From positions 619,013 to 683,012 of the forward strand of contig CAWBSR010000017.1 in NCBI GenBank assembly GCA_963791545.1: a stretch of DNA of 64,000 nucleotides, read 5' to 3'. Numbering within the stretch: position 1 is the stretch's first letter; every line of letters starts with the position of its first letter. Origin of the DNA: JALYXV01 sp963791545. GTDB lineage: Bacteria > Actinomycetota > Acidimicrobiia > Acidimicrobiales > Palsa-688. This document shows, piece after piece, positions 57,511-64,000 of the stretch. Under the pieces are notes generated by a model. It had not been told where the DNA came from. It did no database searches and was given only the letters and a program-made list of their open reading frames with translations. The translations under genes and the position numbers were made by a program.

Positions 57511-59099
57511 ATGAGTGACCACCTCCCCTATGCGCTCGAGCGGCACTGCGACGTTGCGGTCATCGGCGGATCGGCCTCGGGACTTGCCGCCGCCCTCCAA
57601 CTCGGGCGCCAACGCCGGTCCGTGATCGTCGTCGACTCCGGCGAGGCCCGCAACGGCCCCGCCGCCCACGTGCACGGCTACCTCGGTCGTGAAGGGTTTG
57701 CGCCCTCCGAGCTGACCGCCGTCGGTCGTGACGAGGTCCGCAGCTACGGCGGTGAGGTCCTCGCCGGCCGCGCCCGGCGTGTGACCCGCATCGGTGACGA
57801 CCGCTTCCGCGTCGAGTTAGTGGGTGGCCACTCCATCGTCGCTCGTCGCGTTCTCGCCGCCACCGGTCTGATCGACGAGCTCCCCGACATCGACGGCCTT
57901 GCGCAACACTGGGGCGCGGCGTCATTCACTGCCCGTTCTGCCACGGCTTCGAGGTCCGCGACCAGCGCATCGTCCAGATCGTGACCCACCCGAGGGGACT
58001 CCACACCGCCGGCTTGTTCCGCCAGCTCAGCGCCCAGCTAACCATTGTGCTCCACGACCCGGCCGGCGTGAACAGCGCCGAGCTCGACGGCATGGCGGCC
58101 GCCGGCGTGGACATCGTCCATGGGCAGGTGGCCCGCATCGTCACTGGTGGCGACGGGCACGTGGCGGCGGTCGAACTGGCCGACCACGAGCGCATCGACG
58201 CCGACGCGGTCGTCCTCAGCCCCCGGTTCAGGGTGCGCGCGGACCCGTTCGTGTCGCTCGGTCTCCGACCATCGCGGCACCCGAGCGGCCTCGGAGACTT
58301 CGTGGAGACCGACGCGACGGGGGTAACGGCAATACCGGGCCTTTATGCAGCCGGCAACGTGACCGACCCAAGCCAGCAGGTGTTGCAGGCGGCAGCCGAC
58401 GGCAGCCGGGTAGGTGCCATGATCAGCTTCAGTCTCGCCCACGACGACATCCAGTCCGCGGTCCGGCCGTCGGCCAACGAGACCGACTGGGATCACCGCT
58501 ACGGCGACGACCAGCTATGGAGCGGCAAGCCGAACGGCACGCTCGTCAACGAGATCAGCGGCCTTGCCCCGGGCCGGGCGCTCGACGTGGGCGCCGGCGA
58601 GGGCGGCGACGCGCTCTGGCTGGCCGAGCAGGGTTGGGGCGTAACTGCGAGTGACATCTCGCAGCGCGCCCTGGACCGGGTCAAGGCAGAGGCCGACCGC
58701 CGCGGTCTGCAAGTCGAGCGCCAGCACGCGGACGCGAATGGGCTCGATGCGTTCCCATCCGCAGCGTTCGACCTCGTGTCGGCGCAGTACGCATCGATTC
58801 CCCGCAGTCCCGATGGCCGCGGTGTTCGCAACCTGCTGAATGCGGTGGCTCCGGGTGGCACGCTGCTCGTGGTGAGCCACGATCTCGGGCCGATGCGTGT
58901 GCCGATCGACGCGCTGGCCCACAGCCGACCATTCGACCCAGACGCCTACGTGCGGGTCGACGACTTCGCAGCCGCGCTCGCCGATTCATCGGGATGGGAC
59001 ATAGAGGTTCACGAGAAGCGACCTCGCCCCGCCGGCGCCGCCTCGGCTTCGCACCACATCGACGACGTCGTGCTGCGTGCTCGCCACCGCGCCAGCTGA
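57511..59099 (+). pseudogene. Thioredoxin-reductase-like oxidoreductase fused to a SAM methyltransferase, interrupted by a -1 frameshift
   Basis: The first part (57511 to about 57914) encodes an FAD-binding start (DVAVIGGSASGLAAALQLGR, then VLAATGLIDELPDIDGLAQHW). Homology then jumps to the frame of bases divisible by three, where it reads RGVIHCPFCHGFEVRDQRIV with the CxxC redox pair and continues without interruption. It passes through the NAD domain and IPGLYAAGNVTDPSQQVLQA into a methyltransferase (ALDVGAGEGGDALWLAEQGW, ASDISQRALDRVKAEADRR) ending at 59099. One base appears missing in TGGGGCGCGGCG near 57910-57921. The total would be about 529 residues, a fusion known in actinobacteria. 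It may be a sequencing error, a recent pseudogene or a true frameshift site. The second frame has a start at GTG 57981. Confidence 0.85.
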
Positions 59100-59160
59100 C
59101 AGTATCCCACGCCGTCTGGGACGTCACCCGGCCGGCGCTCGACGACGGGATGGGAATTGC

Positions 59161-59877
59161 TCAATGGTCCCGGCTGATTGCTTGTGCCATCGAGACGATG
59201 AGCAGCCATAGGGGGCCGACCACGCCGGGCATGCCGGGCAGGCCGGTGACGACCATGGGGATGATTGCCACGGCCACGACAATGGCGCTGAAGATGCCGA
59301 TCCAGCGGGCGAAGAGGTGTCCGCGGAGGGAGGCCACGGTGACCGCGGCCGCGGCGATGGCGACTCCCCACCAGGCGACGAAGGGGGCGAAGTCGACCAC
59401 CATGTAGATCGGCAGGAGGCTGCTGTGGGCGAAGGCGTGCTGGTCGATGCCTCCGGGGAGGTAGACCGCGAGCGAGCCGAGGAGTCCGTAGCCGATCATC
59501 ATGGCCGCCGCGCTGGCGCCCAGAGCGGACGGGACCACGGTGGCCGCCATGCTGGTCGGGGCTCGGTCCGCCGCCCAGCGACGCCACCCGGCGGCAAACA
59601 GAAGGAGGCACAAGACGGCGCCGAAGCCGCCGACAACGGCCACGTGGTACGTCCAGCGGTGCAGGCTGTCGATCACGGCGGCTGTCAATCGATCGTTACT
59701 GACTTGAGGGTTGACCTTGCCCGGCAGGAGAGTCGCGACGGCGCCGAGGAGCGCGGCAGCGGCCCCCCAGAGCGCCCAGCGATTGTTCTTGTATCTGGTT
59801 GGAGCCGGGTGGATACCGGTCGCGACCGACGGGTCGTGCGGGTTAGCGATGCGGTTTTGTGTGCCTATGGCGGCCAT
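59161..59877 (-). CDS. Polytopic membrane protein of unknown function
   Basis: This 238-residue protein has about six hydrophobic segments (WALWGAAAALLGAVATLLPG, VAVVGGFGAVLCLLLFAAGW, AAAMMIGYGLLGSLAVYLPG, IYMVVDFAPFVAWWGVAIAA, WIGIFSAIVVAVAIIPMVV, PLWLLIVSMAQAI) after a polar N-terminus of about 35 residues. I chose the ATG at 59877 because AAAGGAA lies eight bases upstream; the frame runs on to 59979. No family is recognised. It is divergent from the lipoprotein/two-component operon and may be controlled together with it. Confidence 0.75.
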   Translation of the reverse strand: MAAIGTQNRIANPHDPSVATGIHPAPTRYKNNRWALWGAAAALLGAVATLLPGKVNPQVSNDRLTAAVIDSLHRWTYHVAVVGGFGAVLCLLLFAAGWRRWAADRAPTSMAATVVPSALGASAAAMMIGYGLLGSLAVYLPGGIDQHAFAHSSLLPIYMVVDFAPFVAWWGVAIAAAAVTVASLRGHLFARWIGIFSAIVVAVAIIPMVVTGLPGMPGVVGPLWLLIVSMAQAISRDH

Positions 59878-59975
59878 GCCGGAATTCCTTTCGTCGGCGA
59901 ATTGGTACGACGGACGGTAAAGCCGTGCGAGCCTTGTGTCGTCAACCCGTGGTTGGGATTTGGCCGTTCCCCTTG

Positions 59976-59991
59976 TCAATCTTGAGATTGA
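59976..59991. promoter_or_regulatory. Perfect inverted repeat in the divergent promoter region
   Basis: TCAATCT-TG-AGATTGA is a perfect 16-base inverted repeat in the 243-base gap between the membrane-protein gene and the lipoprotein operon. A related half-site CAATCT appears again at 60011-60016. It is a good candidate operator for the two-component response regulator or another regulator. Confidence 0.5.
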
Positions 59992-60120
59992 TGGCCGCGA
60001 GATGAAAGACCAATCTCGGTATTGACGACTCTGGCGGCCCCCTGGCTTACCTTCACTGCTAGGTGAACACTCCGCGCTGGCAGTGACGCCGCGCTGGCAA
60101 TGGTGAAAGAGAGGAGAGAT

Positions 60121-61029
60121 ATGTCGAGACGCGTTTTTGGGCTCGTAGCCCTGGGGGCGATAATCGGGTTGGTTGCGGTCGGGTGCGGGTCGTCGGCGCC
60201 ATCCACCGCCTCAAAGACGCCCAGCCCGGCGACGTCAGTCACCGGCGGAACGGCGGGCGCAGCCACCGCCGCCCCGGGGTGGTCGGCGGCCGAGTCGTTC
60301 ACCGTGGATGATCATCAGTATCAGCCCCCCGCGTCGCTGGGGGGCGGTGTCAACCTGTTGATGTTGAGAAACGAGGGCAGCGGGCTGCACGAGTTCCGGT
60401 TCGTGCTGCTGCATGTGGGGGCGACCGCCGATGACGTCAAGGCGGCGATCAGATCACGGGACCGGGCGCGACTGGCGGCGTTGACCGACAGTTACGGGGG
60501 GGCCATGGTCGCCCCTGGGGCCACGACCATGTTTGGAGTGCAGCTCGCACCAGGGTCGTATGTGGTGTTCTCGACCGAGAGCGGACCGGCGGGGCCAGAC
60601 GTGGCCGCCGGCTTGTTTGCGCCCTTCACCGTCGCGCCGGGCTCGTCTCGATTCGCAATCCCGCCGTCGGCCGCTGCGGTAACGATCACCGACAAGGGTT
60701 ACGACCTTCCGTCGGGCTTGGGCCGGGGCAACATCTCGGTTGTCAATAGCGCCTCGTCGACCCAGGAGTTCCGCCTGTTCCGGGTCGACGCAAGCAGGTC
60801 TCTGGCCGATGTGCGGGCATTCTTCGCCGGCCCGTCGAACGGTCCTCTTCCGGCGTGGGTCCAAGACACCTTCGGTGGCGTGCTGGACTTGTCGCCGGGT
60901 GTGAAGGTGTGGACGTCGTTGTCGCTGGCGCCGGGCCGCTACGTGGCAACCAGCTTCTCCCTCGACCCGAAGACACAAGTCCCCGAGGCGGTGGAGGGCG
61001 CGATGCTGACCGATTTCACGGTCAAGTGA
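60121..61029 (+). CDS. Lipoprotein with two cupredoxin-like repeats, first gene of a two-component operon
   Basis: This 302-residue exported lipoprotein starts at an ATG behind GAGAGGAGAG. The signal peptide ends in the lipobox LVAVGC, then a Ser/Thr/Pro linker to about residue 55. Two similar domains of about 120 residues follow: AESFTVDDHQYQPPASLGGG with LRNEGSGLHEFRFVLLHVGA, and AAVTITDKGYDLPSGLGRGN with VNSASSTQEFRLFRVDASRS. Each ends in a LAPGSYVVFS/LAPGRYVATS strand. The fold resembles cupredoxins, but the copper ligands are not all present. It probably presents or binds a signal for the histidine kinases downstream. Confidence 0.75.
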   Translation: MSRRVFGLVALGAIIGLVAVGCGSSAPSTASKTPSPATSVTGGTAGAATAAPGWSAAESFTVDDHQYQPPASLGGGVNLLMLRNEGSGLHEFRFVLLHVGATADDVKAAIRSRDRARLAALTDSYGGAMVAPGATTMFGVQLAPGSYVVFSTESGPAGPDVAAGLFAPFTVAPGSSRFAIPPSAAAVTITDKGYDLPSGLGRGNISVVNSASSTQEFRLFRVDASRSLADVRAFFAGPSNGPLPAWVQDTFGGVLDLSPGVKVWTSLSLAPGRYVATSFSLDPKTQVPEAVEGAMLTDFTVK

Positions 61030-61033
61030 TACC

Positions 61034-62212
61034 ATGCCGTCGTTCTGGCCACGCGGGCGGTCCATAGGCTGTGTTGCGGTGACGAGGAGGGGGTTCCGAG
61101 GAGCGGGTCAGGCGGCGGTGGGGCTGGTCGTGGCGGCCGCCGCTGTCGTCGAGAGCGTCGTCTGGTCCCACCGCGTCGAACCGGCGCTGACCGTCGGGGG
61201 GGTGGCGGCGGGAGTGGCTTTGTCCGCCCGCCGCCGGTTCCCGTTGGCGAGTCCAGTGGCCGCCGAGATGGTTATCTTCGTCGCCGCCCTCGGCGGGGGG
61301 GGGAGCGCCTACTGGCACTCGTTTGCCTTGCCGTTCGCGGCGATGTTGGCGATGTGGGGGATCGGGCGGGACAACCGGATGACCTTCGCCCTCGGAGGTG
61401 GCGCGGTCGGCCAGGCGTGCATCGTCGCATCTGGCGAGTTGGCGCCGAAATGGGCGAACGTCAACCCGGCCGCGGTTGCGCTGCTCCCGCCGGCTTGTTG
61501 GCTGGCCGGGGTCATCATGCGTCGTCGCGCCGAGAGCGCACGGGCTCTGGCGGCCACCGCAACTCGGGTTGAAGAGCAGCGGGAGGTGGAACTGGAACGT
61601 GCCGTTCGCCACGAACGGGCCGGCATCGCCCGCGAGTTGCACGACTTGGTGTCCCACACCTTGACGATCATGGCCTTGCAGGCCGGGGGGGCCCGCATGC
61701 TGCTCGACAGCGACACGGAACGGGCCCTCGAGGCGGTTCGAACGGTTGAAGCGGCAGGACGGGGGGCGCTGGCCGACCTGGCACGCCTGGAGAAGGTCTT
61801 GGAGGGCGACGACCCCGGCGCCATGGCGGCCCAACCGGGCCTCGCCCAGCTGCCACGCCTGCTGGCCGACGCCAAGTCGACGGGTCTGCTCATCGACGCC
61901 GAGCTCGACCTGCCGGTGGGACGGTGGGAGGGCAGTGGCGTCGACCACATTGCCTATCGGGTGGTGCACGAAGGGCTGAGCAACGCCATTCGGCATGGCC
62001 GCGGGACCGCCCGTCTGCGGCTCGGCGAGGAGGTCGGAGCGCTTGTCGTGGAGATCGTCAATGACGTTGGCGACACCGGCCATCCGGGCACCGGTCGCGG
62101 GCTGATCGGTCTTCGTGAACGGGTGGCGCTCTACGGCGGCGACATCACAGCCGGCCCGCGAGGAGACGGATCCTATGTGCTGCACGTCCGCGTTCCGGCA
62201 CCGGCGACATGA
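61034..62212 (+). CDS. Sensor histidine kinase (HisKA_3 type)
   Basis: This 392-residue kinase has an N-terminal half of about five membrane helices. The dimerisation/phosphoacceptor segment is ERAGIARELHDLVSHTLTIM (His near residue 205), and a complete HATPase domain follows: HIAYRVVHEGLSNAIRHGRG, VEIVNDVGD and GRGLIGLRERVALYGGDITA. It belongs to the NarX/DesK-like group that partners NarL regulators. The ATG at 61034 follows the lipoprotein stop by four bases. It overlaps the next kinase gene by ATGA. Confidence 0.93.
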   Translation: MPSFWPRGRSIGCVAVTRRGFRGAGQAAVGLVVAAAAVVESVVWSHRVEPALTVGGVAAGVALSARRRFPLASPVAAEMVIFVAALGGGGSAYWHSFALPFAAMLAMWGIGRDNRMTFALGGGAVGQACIVASGELAPKWANVNPAAVALLPPACWLAGVIMRRRAESARALAATATRVEEQREVELERAVRHERAGIARELHDLVSHTLTIMALQAGGARMLLDSDTERALEAVRTVEAAGRGALADLARLEKVLEGDDPGAMAAQPGLAQLPRLLADAKSTGLLIDAELDLPVGRWEGSGVDHIAYRVVHEGLSNAIRHGRGTARLRLGEEVGALVVEIVNDVGDTGHPGTGRGLIGLRERVALYGGDITAGPRGDGSYVLHVRVPAPAT

Positions 62213-63333
62213 TCGAAGCGACCCGGCGCCACGTCGTCGACCTGGCCCTCGTCGTCGTCGGCATCGCTTCCCTGGCCGACAACCTGCGGCGGGGCGGGCT
62301 GTTCGTTCTGTTGGTCGTGACCACCACAGCGTGGGTCGGCGCCACCCTCCTACGGCACCGGTGGCCCCTGGCGCCCCTGGCGGTTCCCGCCATACTTGCC
62401 CTCAGGTCGATCGCCAGTCCCTCGACGGTCCCCTCCCGGGTCGACTTCTTGGTTCTGCTGCTGGCGGCGTGGCTGCTCGGGTATCACGCCTCCAGATGGC
62501 ATTGGGTCGTTGCTGGCGCCGTCGCCTTTCCCGTCTTTGTCGCCGTGATGCGGGACCGCAACCAGACGGGCCACCCCGCCGTTGACGTCGCCTACATCTC
62601 CCTCTTCGTGGCCTCGTCCCTCCTGGTTGGTTTCGTGGCCGGCAGACACGAGCAGGAGGAGCGGGCGCAGCGTTCACGGCTCGCCGAAGAGAGCCAATTG
62701 TCCGAGGATCTCCGCGGCCATCTGGTGGCTGAAGAGAGAGCAAGCATCGCCCGCGAGCTCCACGACGTCGTCTCGCAGGGAGTGAGCGCGATGACCGTCC
62801 AAGCCGGCGCGGCTCGCATGTCGCTGGAAACCGGCGACCGGGGCGGGGCGGCCCGGGCGCTCGAAGGGGTCGAGGACGCGGCCCGGACCGCCCTGTCCGA
62901 CCTGCGCCGCATGTTCGACGTTCTGCGGATCGACACCGCACCTGAGGTGCCCGAGCCCAGCGGTTGGCTCAGCCGACTGCCCATGCTGGCCCGGTCGGCG
63001 GAGCTGCGGGGAGTCGACGTCGACCTGAACGTCGGGTTGTTACCGGCCCGGCGCACCCCTGGCGTGGACGCCGTCGCCTACCAGCTCATCCAAGACAGCC
63101 TCGAGGACGCGGCGGCCGCCAAAGCCGTTCGCGCCGTCGTGTCCATAGATTCTGATTCCGGCGTCCTCACCATCGAGATTCGCCAACACCGCCGGGCGGA
63201 CCCTGCTCCGAGCGGCGCCAAGCAAGCGCTGCGGCGCCGAATCGAGGACATTGGCGGGACACTGATCGTCGACGACTGCGGCGATGACCACCTCATCCGT
63301 GCGACCCTGCCCGCCGACGGGCACCTCTCGTGA
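62209..63333 (+). CDS. Sensor histidine kinase homologue with degenerate ATPase domain
   Basis: This 374-residue protein has four to five membrane helices and an intact HisKA_3 phosphoacceptor ERASIARELHDVVSQGVSAM. The C-terminal ATPase region is unusual. The N-box reads YQLIQDSLEDAAAAKAVRAV, lacking the Asn and following His/Lys of the norm. The G-boxes are replaced by APSGAKQALRRRIEDIGGTL with no GxGLxGxxERV. It may not bind ATP and could work as a pseudokinase or as a heterodimer with the upstream kinase. The ATG at 62209 and the end at 63333 both overlap neighbours by four bases. Confidence 0.88.
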   Translation: MIEATRRHVVDLALVVVGIASLADNLRRGGLFVLLVVTTTAWVGATLLRHRWPLAPLAVPAILALRSIASPSTVPSRVDFLVLLLAAWLLGYHASRWHWVVAGAVAFPVFVAVMRDRNQTGHPAVDVAYISLFVASSLLVGFVAGRHEQEERAQRSRLAEESQLSEDLRGHLVAEERASIARELHDVVSQGVSAMTVQAGAARMSLETGDRGGAARALEGVEDAARTALSDLRRMFDVLRIDTAPEVPEPSGWLSRLPMLARSAELRGVDVDLNVGLLPARRTPGVDAVAYQLIQDSLEDAAAAKAVRAVVSIDSDSGVLTIEIRQHRRADPAPSGAKQALRRRIEDIGGTLIVDDCGDDHLIRATLPADGHLS

Positions 63334-63998
63334 TCCGAGTGCTGCTCGCCGACGACCAGGCGCTGGTCCGCGGCGGCTTCCAAATGATCCTCAGCTCGCA
63401 AGCCGATATCGACGTCGTCGGCGAAGCTGCCGATGGCGGCCAAGCGGTCGAGCTGGCGCGGCACCTGGAGCCCGACGTCGTCCTCATGGACATCCGAATG
63501 CCCGAACAGGACGGACTCGAGGCGACGCGCCGGTTACTCGCGTCGGCAACCCCAAATCCTCCCCGGGTCCTCATCCTCACGACCTGGGACCGAGACGAGT
63601 ACGTTTACGAAGCCCTCAAGGCGGGTGCCAGCGGCTTTCTGCTCAAAGACGTCCGGCCCGAGCAACTAGTCGAAGCGGTGCGCACCGTCGCCGCCGGAGA
63701 TGCGCTTCTAGCACCGACGATCACCCGCAGGCTGATCGAGAACTTCGTGCGCCGACCACCACTTGGAGGAAAGCCTCGACCGTCGGACCTCAACACCCTG
63801 ACCAGCCGCGAGACAGAGGTGCTGCGGCGCATAGCCGGCGGGCTGTCCAACATCGAGATCGCCGACTCCCTCTTCGTCACCGAAGCCACCGTCAAAACAC
63901 ACGTCAACCGGATACTCGCCAAGCTCGGCCTGCGCGACCGGACACAGGCGGTCGTCTACGCCTACGAGGCCGGACTCGTCGAACCGGGACGAAACTGA
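63330..63998 (+). CDS. NarL/LuxR-type response regulator
   Basis: This 222-residue regulator has a receiver domain (VLLADDQALVRGGFQMIL, phospho-Asp in PDVVLMDIRMPEQDGLEATR, LKAGASGFLLKD) and a C-terminal LuxR helix-turn-helix (LTSRETEVLRRIAGGLSNIE, VTEATVKTHVNRILAKLGL). The GTG at 63330 overlaps the upstream kinase stop. It is the output of both kinases and likely controls its own operon and the divergent membrane protein. The gene is complete, ending two bases before the window edge. Confidence 0.95.
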   Translation: MIRVLLADDQALVRGGFQMILSSQADIDVVGEAADGGQAVELARHLEPDVVLMDIRMPEQDGLEATRRLLASATPNPPRVLILTTWDRDEYVYEALKAGASGFLLKDVRPEQLVEAVRTVAAGDALLAPTITRRLIENFVRRPPLGGKPRPSDLNTLTSRETEVLRRIAGGLSNIEIADSLFVTEATVKTHVNRILAKLGLRDRTQAVVYAYEAGLVEPGRN

Positions 63999-64000
63999 AC

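Overview
The window is about 64 kb of very GC-rich DNA with strong G/C third-position bias, frequent GTG starts, many 1-4 base gene overlaps (ATGA, GTGA, TGATG), an F420-type LLM oxidoreductase, and candidate promoters lying almost on their start codons. This points to an uncultured-type actinobacterium. Acidimicrobiia is my best guess, but it is an inference from gene style, not from a marker gene. No rRNA, tRNA, CRISPR array, insertion sequence or prophage was seen.

Layout. Positions 1-8273 (+) hold a membrane-type GMC dehydrogenase with its small subunit, a class I glutamine amidotransferase-like hydrolase, glucose-6-phosphate dehydrogenase, and a fused ATP-grasp/alpha-E protein overlapping a transglutaminase. 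Positions 8408-16297 hold a large secreted Exordium-like protein, a TauE/SafE transporter, a solitary groEL, an LLM oxidoreductase and a stand-alone reverse transcriptase. A dense set of potential RNA stems lies immediately upstream of that reverse transcriptase. Positions 16334-22679 hold small hypotheticals, a truncated-hemoglobin remnant, an ECF sigma factor with a membrane partner, a propeller-like lipoprotein, a Tat-exported amidohydrolase and an AhpD-like protein.

Positions 22683-38252 are a coherent catabolic island. L-rhamnose is imported by an ABC transporter (RhaS, two permeases, ATPase), epimerised (RhaM), isomerised (RhaI), phosphorylated (RhaB) and cleaved and oxidised by a fused aldolase-dehydrogenase that should yield DHAP and L-lactate. 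A divergent LacI-type regulator is translationally coupled to lutABC, which oxidises L-lactate to pyruvate. Two near-identical LacI-type palindromes lie between the two arms. An extra arabinose/fucose-isomerase-like protein sits inside the rhamnose operon.

Positions 38360-49830 hold a secreted hydrolase, a ribbon-helix-helix protein/DUF4097/DrrAB-like operon, a heterodimeric ABC exporter under a TetR regulator, and a class A penicillin-binding protein flanked by two related tiny membrane proteins. Positions 50179-57359 hold stress-type small proteins (DUF6582, CsbD), a DUF72 protein, a four-gene acyl-CoA-dehydrogenase-like/PIG-L/methyltransferase/glycosyltransferase operon, a Rieske membrane protein, a HAD phosphatase and two tiny acidic proteins. 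Positions 57511-63998 hold a frameshifted thioredoxin-reductase-like/methyltransferase fusion, a membrane protein, and a lipoprotein followed by two histidine kinases (the second with a degenerate ATPase domain) and a NarL-type regulator.

The strongest candidate for an undescribed system is the reverse transcriptase with its structured leader (14800-16297).
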